Source: Jejuia rubra (GTDB taxonomy: Bacteria > Bacteroidota > Bacteroidia > Flavobacteriales > Flavobacteriaceae). Taken from it: 64,000 bases of DNA. This document shows positions 50,043-59,402 of this stretch, one piece after another (the first letter of the stretch is position 1; each line of letters begins with the position of its first letter). The stretch spans positions 372,001 through 436,000 of the forward strand of contig NZ_JBHULY010000039.1 in the NCBI RefSeq assembly GCF_042684665.1, given 5' to 3'. The notes below the pieces were generated by a model, which did not search any database, was not told the DNA's origin, and saw only the letters and a list, made by a program, of their open reading frames with translations. The translations under genes were made by a program, and so were the position numbers.

Positions 50043-52877
50043 TTACGAATGTAATTCTTTTTTCAAAAACTTAGCAGTGTAACTTTTTTTGTGCTTTATT
50101 AGATCTTCAGGTGTGCCTTCAGCCACAATTTGCCCGCCTCCTTTGCCACCTTCATAGCCGATATCTATAATATGGTCTACGGTTTTGATGACGTCCAAAT
50201 TATGTTCGATTATGAGCACGGTATTGCCTTTGTTTACTAATTTATTTAGTACCAACATCAATACACGGATGTCCTCAAAATGTAGCCCCGTTGTAGGTTC
50301 GTCCAAAATATAAAAAGTATTTCCCGTATCTCGTTTGCTCAATTCTGTGGCTAGTTTGATGCGCTGTGCCTCGCCCCCTGAAAGCGTTGTACTTTGCTGC
50401 CCTAAAGTAATATAGCCGAGGCCCACATCTTGAATGGTTTTCAGCTTTTTATAAATCTTGGGGATATGCTCAAAAAATTCAACGGCCTCATTGATGGTCA
50501 TATTCAAAACATCACTGATATTTTTGCCTTTATAACGAATTTCCAAGGTTTCCCTATTGAAACGTTTGCCCTGACAGGTTTCACATTCGACATACACATC
50601 GGGTAAAAAATTCATTTCAATTACGCGCAAGCCACCTCCTTTGCAGGTTTCACAACGCCCGCCAGCAACATTAAAGCTAAATCGACCAGCTTTATAACCT
50701 CGAATCATAGCCTCAGGGATTTTAGCAAAAAGAGCTCGTATTTCACTAAAAGTACCCGTATAAGTCACTGGGTTGCTTCGTGGTGTGCGTCCTATTGGGG
50801 ACTGGTTAATATCGATTACTTTATCGATGTGCTCCAGGCCTTTAATACTTTTGTAAGGCATTGGCTTTTTAACGCCATTAAAGTAGTACGCATTCAAAAT
50901 AGGGTAGAGGGTTTCGTTAATCAAGGTGGATTTACCGCTTCCCGAAACGCCTGTAACTCCTATCATTTTTCCTAAAGGAAATTTAACGGATACATTTTTA
51001 AGATTGTTTCCCGTACACCCTTTAAGCTCCAAAAACTTGCCATTACCCTCTCTGCGTTCCTTAGGGATTTCAATTTCCTTTGTCCCATTCAAATAGTCGG
51101 CTGTAAGGGTGTGATGGGTTTTCAATTCGCTCGGGTTACCAATACTAATGATTTCGCCACCGTGTTTACCGGCTTTGGGGCCAATATCCACAACATAATC
51201 GGCACGTTCAATCATATCTTTGTCATGCTCCACAACAATTACCGAATTGCCAATATCCCTCAAGGAAACCAAAGAATTAATCAACTTTTCATTGTCACGC
51301 TGATGCAGGCCGATGCTGGGCTCGTCTAAAATATACAGCACACCAACCAATTGCGAACCAATCTGCGTGGCCAAGCGAATGCGTTGTGCCTCACCACCAG
51401 AAAGTGATTTTGAACTTCTGCCAAGTGTTAAATAATCCAAGCCAACATCAAGCAAAAACTGTAAGCGGGCCTTGATTTCCTTCAGAATTTCCTCTGCAAT
51501 TTTGAATTGCGTTTCTGAAAGATGGTTGTGCAGATCGTTAAACCATTCGGCCAATTCAATAATGTCGGTATGGGCAAGCTCTGCAATATTTTTATTGTTT
51601 ATTTTGAAATAGAGGGATTCTTTCTTTAAACGCGAGCCTTCGCAAACTGGGCAATCAATTTTATCCATATATGTCTTTGCCCAGCGTTTTAAAGACGTGG
51701 AATCCGCAGTTTTATATTGGTTTTCAATAAAATTCGCTACGCCTTCAAAGTCGATATTATAATTTCTGGTGACACCCAAAGTTTTGCTTTCCACTGAAAA
51801 CTTTTCTTTTCCACCGAAAAGAATCATCTCTTTTGCTTCCTCTGGAATAGATTTGTATGGGTCGGTCAGTTTGAAATCGAAGCGTTGTGCAATGGTTTCA
51901 AACTGTTTGAAAATCCAGCTCTTTTTTTCTGGACCATGGGGGGCTAAAGCACCGTTGGCTATAGAAAGGGATTCATCCGGTACAATCTTGTTGACGTTGA
52001 CTTGATACAACTGACCAATACCATTACAGTTAGAACATGCCCCTTTTGGAGAGTTGAACGAGAAATTGTTCGGTTCTGGGTTTGGATAGGAAATCCCAGA
52101 AGAAGGACACATCAAATTTCTACTAAAAAACCGCGCTTTATTGGTATCCTGATCAATCACCATCAACACATCATCGCCATGATACATCCCAGTTTTGATG
52201 GTTTCGCTTAACCTTTTGTCAGTATCGGGAGTATCATTGACCACCAATCGGTCAATTACAATTTCAATATCGTGGGTTTTGTAGCGATCTAGCTTCATGC
52301 CTTTTACCAAATCCCGTACTTCTCCATCGGTACGTACCTTTACAAATCCCTGTTTGGCAATCTGTTCAAAAAGTTCTCTGTAATGCCCTTTTCTGGAGCG
52401 TATAATTGGCGCTAGAACATTGATGCGTTTCCCCTTAAAATCAGCGGTAATTAAATCCTTGATTTGCTCATCACTGTAACTTACCATTTTGTCACCCGTA
52501 TTGTAACTGTAAGCATCACTGGCTCTGGCAAACAACAAGCGCATAAAATCATAAATTTCAGTGATGGTACCGACAGTAGAGCGAGGGGATTTGCTGGTAG
52601 TCTTTTGCTCAATAGCGATAACAGGTGATAGGCCATCTATTTTATCGACATCTGGGCGTTCCAATCCACCTAAAAACTGACGGGCATATGCCGAAAATGT
52701 TTCAATATAACGGCGTTGACCCTCAGCATAAATGGTATCAAAAGCCAAAGAAGATTTGCCACTACCGGATAGCCCAGTAATGACCACCAATTTTTCCCTT
52801 GGAATGGAAACGTCAATATTCTTTAGGTTATGGACTCTGGCACCTTTAACCTCGATTTGTTCTTCGAAATGGCTCAT
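50043..52877 (-). CDS. uvrA: Excinuclease ABC subunit A (UvrA)
   Basis: DNA damage-recognition ATPase of nucleotide excision repair, working with UvrB and UvrC. The 944-residue chain has two ABC modules, with Walker A GLSGSGKSSLAFDTI near the start and GVSGSGKSTLINETL in the second half, and LSGGEAQRI signature motifs in both. The UvrB-binding and zinc regions show CPVCEGSRLK and CETCKGGGLRV...CETCQGKRFN. ATG 52877 is chosen; a longer frame adds PDSNGQIHIA without family support. Length is normal. Confidence 0.96.
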   Translation of the reverse strand: MSHFEEQIEVKGARVHNLKNIDVSIPREKLVVITGLSGSGKSSLAFDTIYAEGQRRYIETFSAYARQFLGGLERPDVDKIDGLSPVIAIEQKTTSKSPRSTVGTITEIYDFMRLLFARASDAYSYNTGDKMVSYSDEQIKDLITADFKGKRINVLAPIIRSRKGHYRELFEQIAKQGFVKVRTDGEVRDLVKGMKLDRYKTHDIEIVIDRLVVNDTPDTDKRLSETIKTGMYHGDDVLMVIDQDTNKARFFSRNLMCPSSGISYPNPEPNNFSFNSPKGACSNCNGIGQLYQVNVNKIVPDESLSIANGALAPHGPEKKSWIFKQFETIAQRFDFKLTDPYKSIPEEAKEMILFGGKEKFSVESKTLGVTRNYNIDFEGVANFIENQYKTADSTSLKRWAKTYMDKIDCPVCEGSRLKKESLYFKINNKNIAELAHTDIIELAEWFNDLHNHLSETQFKIAEEILKEIKARLQFLLDVGLDYLTLGRSSKSLSGGEAQRIRLATQIGSQLVGVLYILDEPSIGLHQRDNEKLINSLVSLRDIGNSVIVVEHDKDMIERADYVVDIGPKAGKHGGEIISIGNPSELKTHHTLTADYLNGTKEIEIPKERREGNGKFLELKGCTGNNLKNVSVKFPLGKMIGVTGVSGSGKSTLINETLYPILNAYYFNGVKKPMPYKSIKGLEHIDKVIDINQSPIGRTPRSNPVTYTGTFSEIRALFAKIPEAMIRGYKAGRFSFNVAGGRCETCKGGGLRVIEMNFLPDVYVECETCQGKRFNRETLEIRYKGKNISDVLNMTINEAVEFFEHIPKIYKKLKTIQDVGLGYITLGQQSTTLSGGEAQRIKLATELSKRDTGNTFYILDEPTTGLHFEDIRVLMLVLNKLVNKGNTVLIIEHNLDVIKTVDHIIDIGYEGGKGGGQIVAEGTPEDLIKHKKSYTAKFLKKELHS

Positions 52878-53005
52878 AGCAATATGAATCTGACCGTTTG
52901 AGTCAGGCAAAGTTGCGAAGTTACGTTTTTTGGGCTTAAAAACGAAGTAGGGTTGGTGTTATAAAAGCGTTAAAAAGTGATAGAACTATTGGTCAATCGA
53001 ATATC

Positions 53006-53704
53006 TTAATACGTTTTAATATCCGAAATTTCCATACCAAAGAAAATGAATTTGTGAAAGGTTGGTAGTTTTACTCCTGTTTCGGCTATTTGCCAATCGC
53101 TCCAAGATACTTCAAGTCCGTCAATTGGGGTTTTGGAATCCCACATGTAGAAGCTTTTTGGTTTGCCGGAAGCATCGAAAGTCCAAACATAGGTATCATC
53201 GGGATTATAATTTACCAACAGCCCTTTTTCACCATTTTCCAAAGTGGCCAATTTTCTTTCAACACCTTGATCGAACACTTTAAAAGGCGCTATCAGCCAG
53301 AATACATCCTTTTCAAAATAGCATTTGGCCTGTTCCACCAAATCAGATCCCATTTCACCTTCAATAGTAAATCCGTGTACGTAAGCTTTGCTATCAGCGT
53401 GATTTTTCAGATTTAGCTTGATCTTATATTCTTTCCAAAGCACATCACAAGTACCTTTGGTTCTTTCCCATTTGTAATGACGTTTGTTTTTGAAGGTCCA
53501 TTCAATACAATCTGTACTTGTGAAAGCTTCATAATTCAAAGTTACCAGCATTTTCGTGGCCAGATTATCAGCGCCTTCACCCGTACTCCCTGAAGGTAAT
53601 TCTTGATGATGCTTAAAATATAGGAAACCAAAAAGCAGTAGGCTAGGAAGCGTAACGAATACCGCTACACCAAGAAGTAGTTTTATGGGCTTTTTAAGCT
53701 TCAT
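53006..53704 (-). CDS. Conserved membrane-anchored protein of unknown function
   Basis: A 232-residue protein with one N-terminal transmembrane helix (IKLLLGVAVFVTLPSLLLFG) and a periplasmic domain rich in aromatic beta-strands (WTFKNKRHYKWERTKGTCDV, YVWTFDASGKPKSFYMWDSK, ISDIKTY). It lacks a lipobox and any enzyme motif. The repeated W/Y/F-strand pattern recalls small outer-sheet sensory or lipid-binding domains, but I recognise no family. It is a single gene downstream of ggt on the same strand. Confidence 0.72.
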   Translation of the reverse strand: MKLKKPIKLLLGVAVFVTLPSLLLFGFLYFKHHQELPSGSTGEGADNLATKMLVTLNYEAFTSTDCIEWTFKNKRHYKWERTKGTCDVLWKEYKIKLNLKNHADSKAYVHGFTIEGEMGSDLVEQAKCYFEKDVFWLIAPFKVFDQGVERKLATLENGEKGLLVNYNPDDTYVWTFDASGKPKSFYMWDSKTPIDGLEVSWSDWQIAETGVKLPTFHKFIFFGMEISDIKTY

Positions 53705-53773
53705 TGTTTATGTAGATTGAGGGGGTCTGTCGGCTAAAGTATTAAATAACATTGGTTTGGTGAAAAAAAGCCG

Positions 53774-55477
53774 TTAAAAACCGATAGCCGTATCGTCACC
53801 TCGACGATCTGCCCCTCCTTCGTAAGATTTATCATTCAAAACACGGATTCCGTCCACTTTTCCCAGAATAATAGATTCCCCTTCCCGCACATTATATCCA
53901 AGTGTTTTAAGTTGCTCTATCAAAGATGTATCAAATGAATTTGGTTCCATTACGACTTCGTCGGGTAGCCATTGGTGATGAAAACGGGGTGCATCCACAG
54001 CTTCCTGCATGGTCATTCCAAATTCGTGAACGTTTAGAATAGTTTGTAAAACTGATGTGATAATGGTAGCCCCTCCGGGAGTACCCAGTGACATAAAGAA
54101 TTCTCCATTTTTTTCGACAATGGTAGGGGTCATGGAACTCAACATGCGTTTTTCTGGCGCTATACTATTGGCCTCAGCACCAATCAAACCGAACATATTT
54201 GGCACGCCGGGCTTGCTACTAAAATCATCCATTTCATTATTCAAAAAGAACCCTAATTCAGGGCAGTACAATTTTGAGCCGTATGCACCGTTTAATGTGG
54301 TGGTCACAGCGATTGCGTTACCAAATTGATCTACAATGGAATAGTGTGTGGTTTCATTGCTTTCGATGACTTCAATATTACCATGGGAAAATTCACTTGA
54401 AGGAGTGGCTTTTTCAAAAGAAAAATCACTCATTCGTCCTGTTAAGTATTTATCGTTGATAAGGGTTTCAATGGGGATTTTATTAAAATCTGGGTCACCC
54501 AAATAAAAGCTTCTGTCGGCATACGCACGGCGCTCCGCTTCAACTACAGCCTGAATGGTTCTTAAGGAATTATGGTCATTTTCATCCAGATGAAACGGTT
54601 CGACCATTTTTAGAATTTGAGCCATACAAACACCTCCGGAAGAAGGGGGTCCCATGGAAATAATATTTAAATCGTCATAAGTAAACGTGATCGGTTTTCG
54701 CCATTTAGCTTCGTATTTTTCTAAATCTTTTAAGGTGATGATACCTCCATTATTCTGAATAAACCCTACCAATTTTTTGGCTGTTTCACCTTTATAAAAC
54801 TCGTCCTTTCCAAATTCCAAAATACGCTCCAAAGTTGAAGCTAAAACAGGGTATTTGATGGTGTCGCCTGCTTTCCAATTTTTATCAAAAGGGATAGTAT
54901 TTAAATTCACCTCATGAAATAATGGCTGGTATTCCTTGATGGTTTTGGCTTGTTTTTCGGTAACCACAACACCTTTATGAGCCAAACTGAGAATCGGCTC
55001 AAAAATAGTTTCCAAAGGCAATGACCCCAATTTTTCGTGCACCTCAAAAATACCAGCAACAGAACCCGGTACACCGGTGGCCAATGCGCCCAGCCAACTT
55101 TTGTTTGGAATTACCTCACCGTTGTCATCCAAATACATATCCCTTGTAGCCCTAAGTGGTGCCTTTTCCCTAAAATCCAACGAACCGATTTCGCCATTTG
55201 CCTTGCGATACACCATAAATCCACCGCCGCCCAAATTACCTGCATATGGATAGGCCACGGCAAGTGCCAAATGCGTTGCTACCATGGCATCAAACACATT
55301 GCCGCCTTGCTTTAAAATAGCGACACCAATTTGGGAAGCTTCTTTTCGTGCAGAAACTACCATAGCATTTTTGGCTATCAGACCGTAGTTTGGTGCTTCA
55401 TTTTCAGGTTCGGGATTGTTTTTGCATGATGCCAACAATCCAAGAATGGCTAAAAAATAAATCCGATATGATTTCAT
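53774..55477 (-). CDS. ggt: Gamma-glutamyltransferase
   Basis: Periplasmic enzyme transferring or hydrolysing the gamma-glutamyl group of glutathione and related peptides. The 567-residue precursor has a lipoprotein signal (YFLAILGLLASCKNNP) and the autoprocessing Thr-376 in ETTHYSIVDQFGNAIAVTTT, where the small subunit begins. The large-subunit region includes DFREKAPLRATRDM and the small-subunit substrate loop SSMTPTIVEKNGEF with GTPGGATIITSVLQ. Its ATG overlaps the acpH-like stop (ATGA), indicating translational coupling. Confidence 0.93.
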   Translation of the reverse strand: MKSYRIYFLAILGLLASCKNNPEPENEAPNYGLIAKNAMVVSARKEASQIGVAILKQGGNVFDAMVATHLALAVAYPYAGNLGGGGFMVYRKANGEIGSLDFREKAPLRATRDMYLDDNGEVIPNKSWLGALATGVPGSVAGIFEVHEKLGSLPLETIFEPILSLAHKGVVVTEKQAKTIKEYQPLFHEVNLNTIPFDKNWKAGDTIKYPVLASTLERILEFGKDEFYKGETAKKLVGFIQNNGGIITLKDLEKYEAKWRKPITFTYDDLNIISMGPPSSGGVCMAQILKMVEPFHLDENDHNSLRTIQAVVEAERRAYADRSFYLGDPDFNKIPIETLINDKYLTGRMSDFSFEKATPSSEFSHGNIEVIESNETTHYSIVDQFGNAIAVTTTLNGAYGSKLYCPELGFFLNNEMDDFSSKPGVPNMFGLIGAEANSIAPEKRMLSSMTPTIVEKNGEFFMSLGTPGGATIITSVLQTILNVHEFGMTMQEAVDAPRFHHQWLPDEVVMEPNSFDTSLIEQLKTLGYNVREGESIILGKVDGIRVLNDKSYEGGADRRGDDTAIGF

Positions 55478-56070
55478 GAATTCTTGCGCAGTTCCAACAA
55501 TTTATCTTTTGAAAATTGAATCAGTTCATCAAAAAAAGAGGTGAATTCGGCTTCAAATTCCGTATAAAACAGTTCCAGATCTTCAATGGCCCTATTCATG
55601 CCAGAGCGATGCTTGGTTCGTCTGTTCATACCCTCTAAAACACGAGCAATACCATCTAGGGAGGCGTAGCTCAATAGCCAATTATCTGTCATCATATATG
55701 GCATCATTTTCTGAATTCTCATCGGTAGGATTTCAAAATTTTCAGTTACGGAAGCGTAAAAATCTTCAGTATAGTCTTCTAAAGGGACACTGCAATACCT
55801 GCTCCAATTATTGGCCAAAAAATAGTCATAAAGAATATCAACGATGACGCCGGAATAATGACTATATTTTTCATGCAGGCGCTTTGTGCTCTGTCTTACC
55901 GTGGGATGGGCATCCGTAAACGTATCAATATTTCTGTGCAGCAAAATACCAATTTGCACATCCTTTTCATAATTCTTATAGTTTTTCCCCTTGATGCTAT
56001 CCGCCATAAAATTGCCAATCTTCACCAAATCATTATCTCCGGATAAATAAATATGCGCTAAGTAATTCAT
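55474..56070 (-). CDS. acpH: Acyl-carrier-protein phosphodiesterase-like protein (AcpH)
   Basis: A 198-residue protein related to AcpH, which removes the phosphopantetheine arm from acyl carrier protein. The conserved N terminus NYLAHIYLSGDNDLVKIGNF followed by MADSIKG, and the central HRNIDTFTDAHPTVRQS and DILYDYFLANNW stretches, are the family hallmarks. The His and Asp residues for metal binding are present. It is the upstream member of a coupled pair with ggt; no functional link between them is obvious. Confidence 0.85.
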   Translation of the reverse strand: MNYLAHIYLSGDNDLVKIGNFMADSIKGKNYKNYEKDVQIGILLHRNIDTFTDAHPTVRQSTKRLHEKYSHYSGVIVDILYDYFLANNWSRYCSVPLEDYTEDFYASVTENFEILPMRIQKMMPYMMTDNWLLSYASLDGIARVLEGMNRRTKHRSGMNRAIEDLELFYTEFEAEFTSFFDELIQFSKDKLLELRKNS

Positions 56071-56117
56071 TGGTGAAATTTACGAAATCCACTTCAAGAA
56101 ATCCGATTTTCTAATTG

Positions 56118-56125
56118 TATATTTG
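56118..56125 (+). promoter_or_regulatory. -7 promoter element for glmM
   Basis: TATATTTG matches TAnnTTTG and lies 25 bp before the glmM ATG, implying a leader of about 20 nt. It sits in the short divergent gap with acpH. Confidence 0.55.
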
Positions 56126-56150
56126 GGCATCAATTTGAAAAAACACAATT

Positions 56151-57539
56151 ATGACACTTATAAAATCCATATCAGGAATTCGAGGTACTATTGGCGGCGA
56201 AGTGGGGGAGAACCTTACCCCGATTGATGCAGTAAAATTTGCGGCGGCCTATGGGGCTTGGTTAAAACTGAACCGCGTAAAGGAAAACTACAAAGTTGTT
56301 GTTGGACGAGATGCACGTATTTCTGGAAAGATGATTCAAAGTTTGGTGATGAATACCCTAGTCGGTCAGGGAATTCATGTTGTTGATTTAGGGCTTTCAA
56401 CGACGCCCACTGTTGAAGTAGCAGTGCCGATGGAACATGCCGACGGAGGAATTATTTTAACAGCAAGTCATAACCCTAAACAATGGAACGCCCTAAAATT
56501 ATTGAATGAAAAAGGAGAGTTTTTAGATGCAGAAGAAGGTGCCAAAATCTTAGAGTTGGCCGAAGGAAATACTATCGAATTTGCCGACGTTGATAGTTTA
56601 GGCAAAATCACGAAGAACAAAGCTTATTTTGATTTGCATATCATTGAAGTGTTGGATTTGCCTTTGGTAAACGTAAAGGCTATTGAGGCCGAACGTTTTA
56701 AAGTTGTTGTTGATGGGGTTAATTCCACAGGAGGTATTGTTATTCCGCTGTTGTTGGAACGCTTGGGCGTAGATGTGATAAAATTGTATTGCGAACCCAA
56801 TGGTCATTTTCCTCACAACCCTGAACCATTGAAAGAGCATTTAACTGATTTATCGGATGCTGTTAAAAAGCATAAAGCAGATTTCGGTATTGTAGTAGAT
56901 CCCGATGTGGATCGTTTGGCTTTTATGGACGAAAACGGGGAAATGTTTGGCGAGGAATATACGTTGGTGGCCTGTGCGGATTATGTTTTGAGCAGAACTC
57001 CTGGAAATACCGTTAGTAACATGAGTTCTACCCGTGCACTGAGGGATGTTACCGAAAAACATGGTGGCATGTACGAGGCTTCAGCTGTAGGCGAAGTAAA
57101 CGTGGTTAAGCTGATGAAAAAGAATAAGGTGGTTATCGGAGGTGAAGGTAATGGCGGTATTATTTATCCCGATTTACACTACGGTCGTGACGCTTTGGTA
57201 GGGATAGCCTTGTTTTTAAGTCTGTTGGCAGACAAGGGCATAAAAGTTAGCGAACTACGCAAAACCTATCCCAATTACTTTATGAGTAAAAAGAAAATAG
57301 AATTAACTCCCGGTTTGGACGTGGATGGCATTTTAAAAACCATGGAAGAACGTTACCAAAATGAACAATTGACAACCATTGACGGTGTAAAAATTGACTT
57401 TTCTGAAAGCTGGGCACATCTTAGAAAAAGCAATACCGAACCTATCATTAGAATTTATACTGAGGCTAAATCACAAGATGAGGCGGATGCCCTTGCGGAT
57501 CAATTTATTGCCGAGATTGGGGAGGTTGCCGGGAATTAG
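56151..57539 (+). CDS. glmM: Phosphoglucosamine mutase GlmM
   Basis: Cytosolic enzyme converting glucosamine-6-phosphate to glucosamine-1-phosphate for UDP-GlcNAc and cell-wall synthesis. The 462-residue protein belongs to the alpha-D-phosphohexomutase family: ISGIRG at the start, catalytic phosphoserine in LTASHNPKQWNALK (Ser-106), metal-binding VVDPDVDRLAFMD (Asp-250, 252, 254) and the C-terminal phosphate-binding RKSNTEPIIRIYTEA. The long form seen here is the common archaeal/Bacteroidota subtype, so phosphomannomutase side activity is possible. It is expressed from its own promoter. Confidence 0.93.
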   Translation: MTLIKSISGIRGTIGGEVGENLTPIDAVKFAAAYGAWLKLNRVKENYKVVVGRDARISGKMIQSLVMNTLVGQGIHVVDLGLSTTPTVEVAVPMEHADGGIILTASHNPKQWNALKLLNEKGEFLDAEEGAKILELAEGNTIEFADVDSLGKITKNKAYFDLHIIEVLDLPLVNVKAIEAERFKVVVDGVNSTGGIVIPLLLERLGVDVIKLYCEPNGHFPHNPEPLKEHLTDLSDAVKKHKADFGIVVDPDVDRLAFMDENGEMFGEEYTLVACADYVLSRTPGNTVSNMSSTRALRDVTEKHGGMYEASAVGEVNVVKLMKKNKVVIGGEGNGGIIYPDLHYGRDALVGIALFLSLLADKGIKVSELRKTYPNYFMSKKKIELTPGLDVDGILKTMEERYQNEQLTTIDGVKIDFSESWAHLRKSNTEPIIRIYTEAKSQDEADALADQFIAEIGEVAGN

Positions 57540-57603
57540 GCTACCTTTTTCTGTCCAATAGAATAATTAGTTAAACAAGCTAGGAAAACAAATAATATAA
57601 ATA

Positions 57604-58494
57604 CTAGCCAACCGACTTTGGCTCTTGACCTCGGTGCTTCCATCGCTTATGGGTCCATAGGTAGTATTCTGGAGCTTCATGAATTTGATCTTCTACCAAC
57701 TTTAAAAAGATATCCGTGATTTGATAATTTTCGTATTCTTTAGGGTTGAGGGTTATGGTTTCAAAAGTTGTTTCATAAAACCCGCGTTTTACCTTTTTCA
57801 CCTTAAAGAACACCACCGCCATATTAAGTTTTTTGGCGAGCATTTCAGCCCCTGTATGAACTGGGACGTTGACGCCCATAAATTCATTCCAGTGGAAGGC
57901 TTTGTCCAACTTTGGCGATTGGTCGGAAACAAACCCGTTAATGGATATTATGCCCTCCCGCTTTTCTTTGATCAATGTTGGGATAATATCTTTGGTGGTA
58001 ACTAAATAGCTATTATACCTGGCCCTAATACGCTTTACTAACCTGTCAAAATATTTGTTGGCCAAGCGCTTGTAAACGGCATTGCCTCTGGATTTTACAT
58101 AAGCCTGAAGTATAAAAATCCATTCCCAACTACCATAGTGGGCGCACATTAATATCATGCTTCTGTTCTGATTTTCAATATCTTGAACCACTTCTACATT
58201 TGTAAAGCGAAAACGCTTTTTCATCTCGCTTTCAGAAATCGTCATGGACTTAACAGACTCCAAAATCATATCGCACAAGTGGTGGTAAAACACCTTGGTA
58301 ATGCGTTTGATTTCGTCAGGAGATTTTTCCGGAAAAACCAAATTCAAATTACTGACAACTACTTTTTTTCGATATCCAAAAATGCGATATATCAAAATGT
58401 ATAGTATGTCTGAAACAAAATATAAAACTCTAAAAGGAAGTATTGAAATTAAATATAATAGAGGATAAAGAAGTATATACGCTAAGAATTGCAT
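57604..58494 (-). CDS. LpxL/HtrB-type lysophospholipid acyltransferase
   Basis: A 296-residue inner-membrane acyltransferase of the lipid A biosynthesis family. An N-terminal membrane segment (LAYILLYPLLYLISILPFRV) precedes the catalytic HxxxxE motif in MILMCAHYGSWEWIF. Other family-typical features are YKRLANKYFDRLVKRIRARY and FVSDQSPKLDKAFHWNEFMG, then VPVHTGAEMLAKKLN. It probably transfers a secondary acyl chain to lipid A or acylates another lysolipid. It is convergent with glmM and divergent from the rhomboid gene. Confidence 0.9.
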   Translation of the reverse strand: MQFLAYILLYPLLYLISILPFRVLYFVSDILYILIYRIFGYRKKVVVSNLNLVFPEKSPDEIKRITKVFYHHLCDMILESVKSMTISESEMKKRFRFTNVEVVQDIENQNRSMILMCAHYGSWEWIFILQAYVKSRGNAVYKRLANKYFDRLVKRIRARYNSYLVTTKDIIPTLIKEKREGIISINGFVSDQSPKLDKAFHWNEFMGVNVPVHTGAEMLAKKLNMAVVFFKVKKVKRGFYETTFETITLNPKEYENYQITDIFLKLVEDQIHEAPEYYLWTHKRWKHRGQEPKSVG

Positions 58495-58557
58495 TTAATA
58501 GTTTTAGATTTGTAGGCGCAAAGATATATTAATTTTGATTTTAGATGTTTTAAACTC

Positions 58558-59229
58558 ATGGGTAAATTAGATATCATTACTATCGTTATTATTGCCGCTA
58601 ATGTTATTGTATCCTACAAGGGTTTTGGTGATTTTGGCTTTTTTGAAAAGTACAAGTTTAATATCGGTGCCATTAGGCGTGGGGAACAGATTCGAATGTT
58701 CAGTTCTGGGTTTTTGCACGCCGATACTACACATCTCTTTTTTAATATGTTTGCGCTTTATCTCTTTGCCGATCAGGTACTTTATGAGGTGGGGCAGTAC
58801 TCTTTTTTCATAATTTATATAGGAAGTTTATTGGCGGGAAACATGTTGTCTTTATATTTTCATAAGAATGAGTACCATTACAGTGCCGTTGGGGCGAGTG
58901 GTGCCGTTACGGGTGTGTTATACTCTGCTATTTTATTAAATCCGCAGCAACCTTACTACTTTCTGTTTTTACCACCACGAATAGGGGACATCGACTTGGG
59001 TATTCCCGGCTATATTTTAGGTATTGCTTATTTGTTGTACTCCATTTACGGTATGAAAAAACGTATTGGCAATATTGGCCATGATGCCCATTTTGGAGGG
59101 GCTGTTGGAGGATATCTTATTACTTTAATTTTGGTGCCTCACCTCTTTAAAACGGATATTTTGATGGTTGGGGTTTTGGCACTGCCTATTTTATTGCTGT
59201 TTGTTTTGAGGCGGTCGGGGAAGATTTAA
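58558..59229 (+). CDS. Rhomboid family intramembrane serine protease
   Basis: A six-helix intramembrane protease of 223 residues. The oxyanion-side helix has HLFFNMFALYLFADQ (Asn-63), the catalytic serine lies in SAVGASGAVTGVLYSA (Ser-114), and the catalytic histidine is in GHDAHFGGAVGGYLI (His-178). All three expected positions are therefore present and the enzyme is probably active. The N terminus is short and cytoplasmic. The substrate is unknown. It is a single gene. Confidence 0.9.
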   Translation: MGKLDIITIVIIAANVIVSYKGFGDFGFFEKYKFNIGAIRRGEQIRMFSSGFLHADTTHLFFNMFALYLFADQVLYEVGQYSFFIIYIGSLLAGNMLSLYFHKNEYHYSAVGASGAVTGVLYSAILLNPQQPYYFLFLPPRIGDIDLGIPGYILGIAYLLYSIYGMKKRIGNIGHDAHFGGAVGGYLITLILVPHLFKTDILMVGVLALPILLLFVLRRSGKI

Positions 59230-59402
59230 CCATTTGAAATAGCCGTCATTTTAATCTCCTTGGCACAACTATTGAAAATAATACTATGGTTAAGCATCTA
59301 CAAACTTTATAATATATTGATAATTAGATGTTTGAAATTTTTAATATAGAACTTTTAAAAGGGTTTAAACTGTTTAAATGACAGAATGACCTGAATACAG
59401 AT